18,453 bases of DNA. It comes from Chlamydomonas sphaeroides. Its lineage: Eukaryota; Chlorophyta; Chlorophyceae; Chlamydomonadales; Chlamydomonadaceae. Location of the stretch: NCBI GenBank assembly GCA_001662425.1, contig BDDC01001927.1:1-18453 (forward strand). The letters run 5' to 3'. The translations under genes and the position numbers were made by a program. Positions 1 through 8,396 of this stretch are shown in pieces (within the stretch, counting starts at the first letter, position 1; the number at the start of each line of letters is the position of its first letter). The notes beneath the pieces were generated by a model. It had not been told where the DNA came from and made no database searches. It saw only the letters and a program-made list of their open reading frames with translations.

Positions 1-2124
1 TGTAGGGTAGGGCGGCACCGGCAGGAGTTGCAAGGGCGACGGACGTGCTGCGGAGGGCGGCTCCGGTGCTTCCGGCGTAAGGGAGGGAGGGGGTGATGGT
101 GCAGCCGGCGACGGCGGCGCCTGTGATGGGTGCGATGGCGAGGCCGGGATGGGTGGCTGCGATGCCGTCGAGGCGTAGGTGGGCGGGGTGCTGCCCGGCT
201 GCGGTGTTGGGGAGGGCGGCTCCGGTGACGACTGTGCAGGGGACGGCGACTCCGCCGGGGTTGGCGGTGCGGGCGAGGGCTGCCCGGCTGCCGAGGGTGC
301 GGGCGGGGCCGGCGCGGGTGTTGGCGACTGCGAGGGCGGGGGCTGCAGCGGCGGCGGCGCCTGCGTTGGGGGGGGCGGCTCTGGGAGCGGTGGCGAGGGC
401 GACGGCAGCACATGGGGAGGCGGCGAGGCTGAGGGAGGCTCCGGTGCAGGAGGTGTGGTTGACGACAGCGGCTCCTGAGGTGGCGGCGTGGAGGTCGAGA
501 AAGGGGACGGTGGTGGAGGATTGCTAGGAGTGGGCGGTGGTGGTGACGCTGATTGCAAGATTGGCGGGCTGCTGCTCAGTTTCGGCGAGGGCGAGGGCGG
601 CAACCGGGATGGAGGAGTGGGAGAGATGGCGCTCGGGGATGGGGACGCTAGGAAGACCGCCTCTTTTGCCGGCGGTTCCGAGGCCGCTGGGGACGGCGTG
701 GGTGGCTCCGAAGCTGACGTCGTGGGAGCGGGCGGCTGGAGCGCCGTCGGTGTCAGAGAAGGCGGCTGAGGGATCATTGGAATGGGGGACGGCGGCTGCA
801 GGGCCGTCGGGGCGAGGGACGGCGGCTGCGGGACCATCGGGGCGGGGGACGGCGGCTGCGGGACTGGTGGCGTGGAGGAGGGCGCCTCCGCGACTGGTGG
901 CGTGGAAGAGGGCGCCTCCGCGACTGGTGGCGTGGAGGAGGGCGCCTCCGCGACTGGTGGCGTGGAAGAGGGTGCCGCCGCGACTGGCGGCGTGGAGGAG
1001 GGCGCCTCCGGGACCGTTGGCGTGTAAGAGGGCGCCTCCGCGACTGGCGGCGTGGAGGAGGGCGCCTCCGCGACTTGTGGCATGGAAGAGGGCGCCTCCG
1101 CGACTGGTGGCGTGGAGGAGGGCGCCTCCGGGACCGTTGGCGTGTAAGAGGGCGCCTCCGCGACTGGTGGCGTGGAGGAGGGCGCCTCCGCGACTGGTGG
1201 CGTGGAGGAGGGCGCCTCCGCGACTTGTGGCATGGAAGAGGGCGCCTCCGCGACTGGTGGCGTGGAGGAGGGCGCCTCCGGGACCGTTGGCGTGTAAGAG
1301 GGCGCCTCCGCGACTGGTGGCGTGGAGGAGGGCGCCTCCGCGACTGGTGGCGTGTAAGAGGGCGCCTCCGCGACTGGCGGCGTGGAGGAGGGCGCCTCCG
1401 CGACTGGTGGCGTGGAGGAGGGCGCCTCCGCGACTGGTGGCGTGGAGGAGGGCGGCTCCGCAACTAATGGCGTGGAAGGGGGTGCCGCCGCGACTGGTGG
1501 CGTGGAGGGGGGAGGCTCCTGCTCAGGAGATGTCGCCGTGGGCGAAGCCGGCCATCGGGAAGGTGCAACGGGGCTGGCTTGCGGGGACGCCGACGGTGGC
1601 ATCGGCTCGGAAGCCGGCGCCGGCGCTGACGGCGACCCGTAAGCACAGGGCGGTGTGCTGCTCGGCTGATGCCAAGTGCTGGAGGGGTAGGGCCCCGGCG
1701 GCCCCGAGTACAGCGGCGGGCCCCACATGCCTTGCGGGTCCGACGGCGGGTACGACGGTGGGTACGACGGTGGGTACGACGGCGGGTACGTTGGTGGATA
1801 CGATGGCGGGTACGACGGCGGGTACGATGGTAGCGGCAGCGACACGGGTGGGTAGCCTGGTACCGCCGGCTGTACCGTGTCCGGTGCGAGCGTGGGGGAG
1901 GGAGGCATGCCAGCCGGCGGCAGTAGGGCCAGCGAGCGGCGCAGTGGGTAGCTGGGCGGGGTGGGGAGCGTGTCGGGCGGCTCCACCGCGGCGCCGTCGG
2001 AGGGCGTCAGCGCGAGAAGCAGCATCAGCAGCAGCTGCTGCGGCGTCGTACGGCCTGCGGCCGCCGGCTGCGGCGGCGGCGCGGGCGGCCGGGTGGGGGA
2101 CTCGGCCCGTGGCCCTCGCTGCAT
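1..2124 (-). CDS. Hydroxyproline-rich (extensin/pherophorin-like) wall-type protein, C-terminus beyond window
   Basis: One minus-strand frame is open from the in-frame stop at 2296-2298 to base 1 and encodes a protein rich in Pro, Ser, Thr and Ala. From the ATG at 2124 it runs 708 residues to the edge, so the C-terminus is missing. A hydrophobic stretch LLLMLLLAL (residues 31-39) could be a signal peptide or anchor; a second ATG at 2025 (residue 34) would give a shorter leader. Next come a YPPS tract (1741-1830), a decapeptide array (871-1500), then SP, PPSP and PPPP runs to base 1. Families of this make-up (pherophorins, extensins, wall HRGPs) are secreted, hydroxylated on proline and O-glycosylated. 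No globular domain is visible, so the subfamily is unknown. This frame was chosen over other open frames because its composition stays coherent outside the repeats. Upstream exons may exist. Confidence 0.8.
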   Translation of the reverse strand, partial: MQRGPRAESPTRPPAPPPQPAAAGRTTPQQLLLMLLLALTPSDGAAVEPPDTLPTPPSYPLRRSLALLPPAGMPPSPTLAPDTVQPAVPGYPPVSLPLPSYPPSYPPSYPPTYPPSYPPSYPPSYPPSDPQGMWGPPLYSGPPGPYPSSTWHQPSSTPPCAYGSPSAPAPASEPMPPSASPQASPVAPSRWPASPTATSPEQEPPPSTPPVAAAPPSTPLVAEPPSSTPPVAEAPSSTPPVAEAPSSTPPVAEAPSYTPPVAEAPSSTPPVAEAPSYTPTVPEAPSSTPPVAEAPSSMPQVAEAPSSTPPVAEAPSSTPPVAEAPSYTPTVPEAPSSTPPVAEAPSSMPQVAEAPSSTPPVAEAPSYTPTVPEAPSSTPPVAAAPSSTPPVAEAPSSTPPVAEAPSSTPPVAEAPSSTPPVPQPPSPAPMVPQPPSLAPTALQPPSPIPMIPQPPSLTPTALQPPAPTTSASEPPTPSPAASEPPAKEAVFLASPSPSAISPTPPSRLPPSPSPKLSSSPPILQSASPPPPTPSNPPPPSPFSTSTPPPQEPLSSTTPPAPEPPSASPPPHVLPSPSPPLPEPPPPTQAPPPLQPPPSQSPTPAPAPPAPSAAGQPSPAPPTPAESPSPAQSSPEPPSPTPQPGSTPPTYASTASQPPIPASPSHPSQAPPSPAAPSPPPSLTPEAPEPPSAARPSPLQLLPVPPYPT
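871..1500 (-). repeat. 30-bp coding minisatellite, about 21 units
   Basis: Period 30 bp, in phase with the minus-strand wall-protein frame. Each unit encodes a version of SSTPPVAEAP; variants are SYTPPVAEAP, SYTPTVPEAP, SSMPQVAEAP and PPVAAAP. Variants recur in the same order (SYT, then PTVPEAP, then SSM, then PQVAEAP) in at least two blocks, so larger multi-unit blocks have also duplicated. The flanks at 781-870 decay into related PQPPS units. Because 30 is divisible by 3, several other frames are also open here. Confidence 0.95.
1741..1830 (-). repeat. 12-bp tandem repeat encoding YPPS
   Basis: About seven copies of a 12-bp unit reading tac-cc(g/a)-cc(g/a)-tcg on the minus strand, encoding YPPS with one YPPT. 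It lies near the N-terminus of the wall-type protein. Tyr-Pro-Pro repeats occur in extensin-like proteins, where tyrosine can be cross-linked; that function is only inferred here. Confidence 0.9.
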
Positions 2125-3134
2125 AGGGCGGCCGGCCTGGCGGCCCGCCTGGTGCGCTGCAGGCAGGACACGCAGCCGGGCATTGTGGGCAGGTGGGCTT
2201 GGCTGGAAGCGGGTACTCGCCGGAGCATTCGATGCTGCTGCCACACTTACGGCCCCAGGCAGCAGGCCCCCGTCCCCCGCGCGCGCGTGAGCGTCTTACC
2301 CGACTCCCTGTGCTGCGACTGGCGCCGCTGGTGCTGCGTACCGCCGCTCGCCGCGTTCTGCGCGTGGCGCGGGCTGCTGCCGTTGCGGCCGTGCGCATGA
2401 GGGGAGCGGGGCTGCTGCTGCCGGCCCGAGCTTGCCCCCTTGGGCATGGCTGTGCTCGCCGCGGAAGGCCTGCACGGGATGGCGTGGGCAGGCAGCACTT
2501 GCGCAGGGCGGGTGCGGGGTGTAGCAGGGCGCCCGCACCCTCGCAGGCCAACAGACCGCACAGGCCAGCTCCCTGTGTGCCGCACCGATAGCAGGGGGCA
2601 CCGTGCTAGCGATGGCGCGGCCGATGGCAGGGTGGCTGTGCAGCGCTTGCACCGCGAGGGTCGTCAGCAGCTACGCGTGTAATTCTGCTCTTGTATTGTT
2701 ACTTTCCGGGTTGACGGCTCGCAGCAGCAAGTCAAACGTCGCGACGCGACGAGTCGACTTCCGCCGAGTCGCGGTGCTAGCAAAGTCAGGATAGGGGTGG
2801 GGCGTGACCAGCTACTAAGATGGTCACAACCAGTTCATCACAGCGTTCGGGATATAGGACTTGATGGTCAGGCACACATGCGCGCGTGTCGCTTCCGTGT
2901 GTCTCGAGGAGGCAAGAGCATTCAAACGAACGCTATCGTCTTGTAATGTTGTTGAGGCAATAACGAAACAATGAAGAAGGCAGACTCGACCGCTACGGGC
3001 ATTTGACACGAACCATAAGGCTCGCTCGCTCGCCCTCGAGCGATGTACACAATATCCAACAACACGCACGGACGCAGGCTACGCCAACCCGCACACACAC
3101 TGATGTCTGTAATACGTAGGAGTGTACGCCAACA
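2125..3134. other. About 1 kb without a confident gene
   Basis: This stretch lies between the wall-protein start and the duplicated LRR exons, both on the minus strand, so it should hold the 5' part of the former and the 3' flank of the latter. At 2150-2240 one minus frame has six cysteines in about 30 residues (CGSSIEC, CPQCPAACPAC), possibly an upstream exon, but no splice join to the wall-protein frame was convincing. From about 2690 to 3110 GC content falls and no protein-like frame is seen. TGTAA, the usual volvocine poly(A) signal, occurs on the plus strand near 2681, 2943 and 3106, but no plus-strand gene was found to use it. Confidence 0.5.
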
Positions 3135-3160
3135 TCAGCCCGTGTACACGCTGATGTCCG
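3082..3160. repeat. Imperfect direct repeat at the 3' end of the duplicated LRR exons
   Basis: A copy at about 3082-3109 (cgccaaccc then gcacacacactgatgtctg) resembles 3127-3160 (cgccaaca then gtgtacacgctgatgtccg). The second copy spans the stop codon at 3135-3137. It may be slippage or a remnant of the duplication that made this exon pair. Confidence 0.4.
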
Positions 3161-3693
3161 CATCAGGCACGCCGGCCGCGCCGCACCGCCGCCGGACCTC
3201 CGCAATCACCGCCCGCGCCTCATCGCGCCAGCTCTGCCTGGACGCCCCCAGCTCCACCTTGCCCCTGAAGCGCCCGCCACAGACGAGGTCCGCCAGCCCG
3301 TCCACCAGCCGCTCGGCGGCGCCGGGTGCCGACCAGGGGGAGTGGCCGTTGCCGCCAGCGCCCAAGGTGCAGTTGACGCTGAGGCACAGGCGGCGCAGGC
3401 CCCCGGAGGCGAGGTGGCGCAGGCTCGAAGGCTCGAAGTGGGCGGGGCCTTCCAGGCTCAGATCCTGCGGTGTGCGTCGGTGCGCACGGGAGGCAAGGAT
3501 ATCGTGTCGTCAGGGGCAACGACTTGCAAGCGCCCTTCGCGCGCCATTCGAAAGACGTGTCGCCCGGCACGTGGTGTTGATTGCGCCTGGTCCCCCGCGC
3601 ACCTGCAGCCGGGGCATCTCGCGGGCGATGGTCACCAGGTCCCCCGCGGCCAGGTCCATGCCGGTGAGCGTAAGCCTTGTGAGGCTCCGGATC
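3135..3693 (-). pseudogene. Duplicated last two exons of the neighbouring LRR gene (relic or alternative 3' end)
   Basis: Two minus-strand exons copy the last two exons of the LRR gene. The first, 3693-3603 (91 nt, 30 codons plus one base), encodes LTLTGMDLAAGDL and AREMPRLQ. The second, 3464-3135 (110 codons with stop), starts DLSLEGPAHFEP and ends VPDADISV. The 138-nt intron 3602-3465 has GT-AG ends. Exon lengths, entry phase and the first intron bases (gtgcgcggggg) match the upstream pair, whose protein ends VPDANITV. No promoter-proximal exon or start codon lies between 3694 and 3811, so the pair cannot stand alone. It keeps open frames and splice sites, so it could be an alternative terminal exon set, joined in frame after the 32-nt exon at 4830-4799, or a young fragment. 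Confidence 0.7.
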
Positions 3694-3811
3694 CTGAGGA
3701 CCCAGCGCACAGGAGGGCGATTTGGACATGAGAGGTAGCCGTGCCTCAGCGCAAGCCGGTGCACTTCTCGCCGCACTTGGCGTGCGTGTCTCCCGTCCAC
3801 ACCTCACGCGC

Positions 3812-6726
3812 TTAGCAGCTCAAGGCCACCGTGATGTTGGCATCCGGAACACCAACGGCCTCGCAGCGGGTCCGCACATCCGCTGCGAGCGCCTTGGCTG
3901 CCTCATCATGCTGCCATGACGCGGCGAGGGTGATCTGCGCCCCGGAGCGCCGCACGCCCAGCAGCTCCACCAGCGCATCCGCCAGCTGCGCCGTAGCAGG
4001 TCTGGTCGCGGTCCCGGACCCGCATCCGGACCCGGACCCGGGCGGGCCAGCGTCGGCAGCTGTGGCGCTGGTGCCGCAGCCCTCGAGAACTCGTGAAACG
4101 TTCAATTGCAGGCGGCGCAGGCCGCTGGCGGCCAGGAGCTGCAGCCCACAGGGGTCGAACATGATCGGGCGGGACAGGCGCAGCTCCTGCGAGGGCGCGA
4201 GGGCGGCACGCAGCCGACGTGCCATGTGAAGTTCGCGCACCCTTCGTGGCACGTGACACCGCGCATGTCTCCTGCTTGCACCGTCCCCACCAAAGCTGCG
4301 TGACCTCTACCGCACGCGCACGCGCGCGCGGCGACGGGATGCCAATACATTCACTCCGTCCGCTCCCTGCGCGGCTCTGCGCCCCAGCGCTGCACCCGGG
4401 CCCCCGCGCACCTGCAGCCGGGGCATCTCGCGGGCGATGGCCGCCAGGTCCCCCGCGGCGAGGTCCATGCCGGCGAGGTGGAGCAGTGCAAGGCCCCGAA
4501 CCCTGCGCGAGGTGAGGTGTCGCGAGCAAGGGGTCAAGTCGCGCCGCTGCACATGTGCATATGCGGGGTCGTACACGCACAGGTCGTGTCACTAGCTATG
4601 TGTTCCTACTTCGGAACGACCAGCCCTCCGACCGGCGGCCAGCTCGTAGGCCATAAACCCGTAGCGCAGATACATGGGAGCGGGTTCCCCTGCTGCCAAC
4701 TGCCGGCTCGTTTTGGGGCGCAGCCCCCGCCGCGCAGCGGCTAGCGGCGCGGAGCCGGAGCCCCCTAGGGTGGTACCGTCTGTACCCGCCCACCGCACCT
4801 GCCGAGCGCCGCCAGCCAGCCGCTGTGGCCCTGCAGCGCCGCCGCCGCCGCAGCAGCGCCGCCGCATCCCCTTTTTGTGCTGGCGCCGCATGTGCCCGCC
4901 GCCGGCCGCAGCAGGGCGACTCCCGAGCCCGCCGCCGGCCTGTAGATGACGTTTAGGCCGCCCACCTGGCAGCGCCCCGCCGCCAGCACGGACGCGGCGC
5001 CCGCCAGCGCCGCCGCCGCCGCCGGCCGCAGCTCGCCGTCCCGCGCCGAGGCGTGCCGGCCCGAGTGCAGCGTCAGCACCAGGTACCGATGCCGCACCAC
5101 CCTGCACGCCACGGGTAGCTGCAGCGCCGCCAGCGCCTCCGGACTTTGCAAGACGCCCCTTAGCTCTAGGACCGCCAGCGCGGGCGGCAGCGGCCAGGTC
5201 GGCAGCCGCGCAAGCGGGGCGGCTTCGTGCTCGGCCAGCAGCTGCTGCGGTGTGGTCAGCCGCTCGACGCCCAGGCTCGTCAGGCGGGGGAGCCCCGCCA
5301 GCCCGTGTTCCTCTGACAGTAGAAGGGTGCAGCTGGGCAGCTGCAGCTCTCGGAGCTCCGGGCAATATGCTGAAAATATGGACGCCTCCAGCTGGCCCGG
5401 CGCATCCAGATGTTGACAGTCGAGCTCGAGCCGCGTGAGGTGCCGCCCGGCTGCGGCCAGCAGCGGCGGCAGCGAGGACGCCGGGCCAATGGGGAACGCC
5501 GACAGCGATTGTAGCTGAGGCAGGGACGAGGCCGGCGGCGCATCTGTACCATCGTGCAGTACTAGCACCCCGCCGAGCCTGAGCGACACGGCATCCAGGG
5601 CTGGGAGCTCCAGGTGCTCCAGGCTGGGAGGAAGCCCACTCTGCAGCACGCTTTGTAGCGGCAGGACCGTGCGTAGCTGCAGCCGCCGCAGCTGCGTCAG
5701 CGGCGACAGGGCGGCGTGGAGGGCGGGTGCGCTGTGTGCTTGCGGAGGGATGCCGAGGGCGGCTACTATGGCCGCGGGCGCGCTGTGTTGAGGGATCACC
5801 AGGCCTCGCAGCTGCGTCAGAGAGGTGAATGCTGCCAGGGCCTCCGCGTCGGCCGGGGTCGGCAGCGCCAGGCGGTCGACGTCCAGGTCCGTCAGCCGTG
5901 GCGCCGCGGGTAGCAGCGCCGCCAGTAGCTGGGCTGCGGTGCAGTCGCAACGGTCGATGCGCAGGCGGTTCAGGTGGATCAGGCCCTGCGACGAAGGCGT
6001 GTCTGCTCCGAGTGGCGAGTCGCCGCCAGCCAGCACTGACAGCCCCGCCAGCGTGCCGCCGGCCGGCTGGCCAGACCCCAAGTCGTCCACCTCGAGCGCC
6101 TGCAGGCCCGGTAACGCAGTCGCGATGGCAGCTGCCGTGCCCTCTGTCAGCAGCTTGATGGATGACAGCTTGAGGAGCGTGACACCCCTTCCAGGGGGGC
6201 CACCCGGGGCCACGCCGCCGGGGGCTGCGGCTCTATGGGCGATGGGCGGCAGCAGGTGCGTGCTGCGGACATGCAACGCCAGGCGGTCAGAAGTGGAGCA
6301 GCGCAGCTGACGTGCGAGAGTACGCAGTGGCAAGAAGTGGGCAGGAGCAAGAAAGGAAGGGGCCCGGTGTGTAGAGCAACAGGCGCCAACAGGCCACGAC
6401 AGGCCCGAAGGAGTCCTGACCGGCCTGACTTACAGCGCGTCCTGCCACCGCGCAATGTCGCGCGACTGGTCTCCAAGAGTGACGCTGTCAGGCCTGCAGC
6501 CGTGATCGAGCGCTCGCAGCGCGAAGGCCAGCGCGGCGTCCACATCCGAGCCCTTGAGCTGAAGGTGCTTGAGGCAGCGCGCATCATAGGTGGTCCTCGT
6601 CGTCTTGCTAAGGATCCGCAGCGCGCTAGCTTCATCGCGGTCGAGGTGCTTAACGACTAGCGGGAGAAGGTCGCCTTCGAACAGTAAGCTCGCGACTGCG
6701 GCACTATCTTCGGCAACTTGATCCAT
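3812..6726 (-). CDS. F-box-like / leucine-rich-repeat protein, five exons
   Basis: Proposed exons on the minus strand: 6726-6434, 6262-4966, 4830-4799 (32 nt), 4502-4412 and 4186-3812, giving 695 aa. Exon 1 (residues 1-97) has an F-box-like helical start (LLPLVVKHLDRDEASALRIL). Exon 2 holds irregular LRRs such as LTRLELDCQHLD and LRRLQLRTVLPL. The small exon and exon 4 join into another LRR (LAALGRVRGLALLHLAGM). Exon 5 carries a C-terminal module ending VPDANITVALSC. Exon 1 ends at a gtaagt donor in phase 2, matched by the acceptor at 6263. Proteins of this layout are common in volvocine algae; F-box/LRR proteins often select ubiquitin-ligase substrates, but no partner can be named. The 135-nt intron 4965-4831 is in frame, so an unspliced form is possible; if the last introns are not used, reading stops at 4765. 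Confidence 0.72.
4610..4790. repeat. Probable dispersed repeat inside the fourth LRR-gene intron
   Basis: The 296-nt intron 4798-4503 contains a block unlike its surroundings: a small perfect hairpin (ggggc, loop gca, gcccc) at 4715-4727, GC palindromic sequence around gcggctagcggc, and a lower-GC arm. It resembles short hairpin-rich dispersed repeats of volvocine genomes, but that is an impression from memory. No transposase frame or target-site duplication was found. Confidence 0.4.
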
Positions 6727-6780
6727 ACTGACTGCTGAAGTGCTGCAGCACGTGGCGCGGGAGCGTGTGTATTGAACGGT

Positions 6781-7300
6781 CAGGCGTGCACGTACCTTGC
6801 CCACGACCTTGAAACGCCCTGCCCGAATCGGCACCGACCCGCCTCGCCCCATGAAGCAGCGAGACAACGAGACAAGGTGGCACCATCCGGAATGGGATAA
6901 AGGGCGCAATCCCCATCCAGTCCTTCCGCGGCAAGCGGCCAAGCTCGGCGTCTGGCGGCGCCCTGCCTCCCGGCCGTGCCTGGCTGGCCGGGCAGCGGCT
7001 GTTGCGACAACGGTCGTAGGCTTGTGCCAACAGGGGAAAATGTGCGGGCCAAGGGACCAGGGGGCGTGAACCAGACGAGTGCCGGCACGTGTGGCGCTGG
7101 TTCATCAGTAAAAAGCCCAACTGGGTGGGGGCGGCCGGCAGGCCTGATGAAGGACGGGGGGGCGGGGTACCGCCCTTTTCCGCATTCCGGATGGCGCCAA
7201 CTTTATCATCAACGGGCAGGCGTGCTTATACCCTGGCCCGAATCTGCCCCTCCTGCCCCGATCCGCCTCGCCCTATCAAGCGGCGAGACAACGAAATCAC
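6781..7300. repeat. Old composite repeat: direct copies plus an inverted pair
   Basis: Segment 6781-6873 (caggcgtgc, gcccgaatc, gcctcgcccc, gcgagacaacga) recurs in diverged form at 7217-7293. Between them, 6879-6906 matches the reverse complement of 7171-7198 at 24 of 28 bases (core ccatccggaatg). The inner 260 bp encodes nothing recognisable. A degenerate MITE or nested non-autonomous element would fit. The left copy lies within 60-150 bp of the LRR gene ATG. Confidence 0.6.
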
Positions 7301-8362
7301 AGGTGCATATGTCCGTCGAGGCCCCCCCATCAGCTGCATTAGTCCTAAAGCCGCGGACATGTGGCAGCTCGATGGGGGCGCGCCGATCGTGGGCTGCCCC
7401 GTGACAGGATGCCTTCACGCCTCCTTCCTCATGACTCCTGGCTTGAGAGTCCCGAAGCCTGCAGCGGTTACAAAGCCGGACAACTCGCGTGACATCGGCT
7501 TGCTGCCACCACGGGGCACAGACCCCGCTCTCATCCTTGAGCCGCCAGGCCTCCGCCGACTAGCTATTGCAGACTAAGACGCTTTATCGCTCCCTGGCTG
7601 TGGCCCCTGCGCCATGGCCACCGCTGCACAAAAGCAGACCAAGCATGGCACACTTTCGAGTATGTGCTTGCCAACATGCTCGAGCACACACAGGCCGACT
7701 ACCGCACCGCCAGCGCCACCCCCAACGCAACCCCTGCCCGGCCCTCTCCCTCCGCAACGTAGACGCAGCTTCCCTCGAAGCACCATGTCTGCGTACGCCG
7801 CTGTGTCCAGCTGGCCCACCCACTCCCGATTGGAACTGATATTGGAGCCGTCGCCATTCCGCCTTGCCCCGCTGTGTCGCTTGTTCTGTCTGACGGCCAA
7901 CGGAAGGAGGCGCACCGTGAGTGTGCTAGAAGGCACGCGCGGCTCTCTACAGTGGTGAATAGCACGCGCGCCGTGAATCTGGCAATTGACACCAGGCGAG
8001 CGGCGAAAGGGCGTCGACCGCCGTTGCGATACAAAGACCCCACGTGCCACCTCACCCCTGCGCTCTTGCAGCGCCAAGCAACCAGTCCGAGTGTCGGACC
8101 CTCCCGGCCCTGCGTCCCAGCCTGCATTGGTCAACCACGAACTCCGGCCCAAGACCATTGGCGTGTCAGCCCGTGACGCGCAACGCGTAACCCCAGCCCA
8201 GCTCCGTCAAGCAGCAGTTGGCCGCTCAAGCAGCCATGCCGGCATGTTGCACAGTCTGTTCTAGCACAATGAAGCGATCAAGCCCATCCCTATGAGGCTA
8301 TGTACGTCCTATGATCCTGCCATACTTGCCACTCTCCGTCTGTCCTTGTTCACTCGGCCACA

Positions 8363-8367
8363 TTACA
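8363..8367 (-). terminator. Candidate TGTAA poly(A) signal of CDT2
   Basis: TGTAA on the minus strand, 30 nt after the CDT2 stop codon (8397-8399). TGTAA is the usual poly(A) signal in Chlamydomonas-type algae. A 3' UTR this short would be unusual; the next copy is near 7467. Confidence 0.35.
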
Positions 8368-8396
8368 CAACACGGCCGCCGTATGCGGCAGCCGCC

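Larger units (their letters stand above)
6727..8396. other. Intergenic region between CDT2 and the LRR gene
   Basis: Both flanking genes are on the minus strand, so this should carry the CDT2 3' UTR and the LRR-gene promoter. Several short open frames exist on both strands between 7560 and 8260 (for example 114 codons at 7614-7958 plus and 194 codons at 7574-8158 minus), but none has a recognisable domain or motif. The part from 6781 to 7300 holds related repeats. No RNA gene was recognised. Confidence 0.6.

Noticed and set aside
774..1463. Minus-strand 229-codon frame of Arg/Pro repeats (RRRPPPRHQS)
   Set aside because: Out-of-frame reading of the same minisatellite; it ends at the array edges.
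537..2126. Plus-strand 529-codon frame with WRRAPPRLVA repeats
   Set aside because: It is the mirror of the wall-protein gene through a 30-bp repeat. Its Arg/Trp-rich repeats have no signal peptide or known family, and composition changes abruptly outside the array.
1523..2551. Minus-strand 342-codon frame
   Set aside because: It is Ala/Arg-rich and overlaps the better HRGP frame, whose YPPS tract becomes VVPTVVPA-like here. Only the Cys-rich part was kept as a possible exon.
4592..5950. Minus-strand 452-codon frame
   Set aside because: It overlaps the LRR exon in another frame; the LRR pattern is clear only in the chosen frame.
7574..8158. Small frames on both strands between CDT2 and the LRR gene
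   Set aside because: No domain, motif or coherent composition; they probably fall within the CDT2 3' UTR or spacer.
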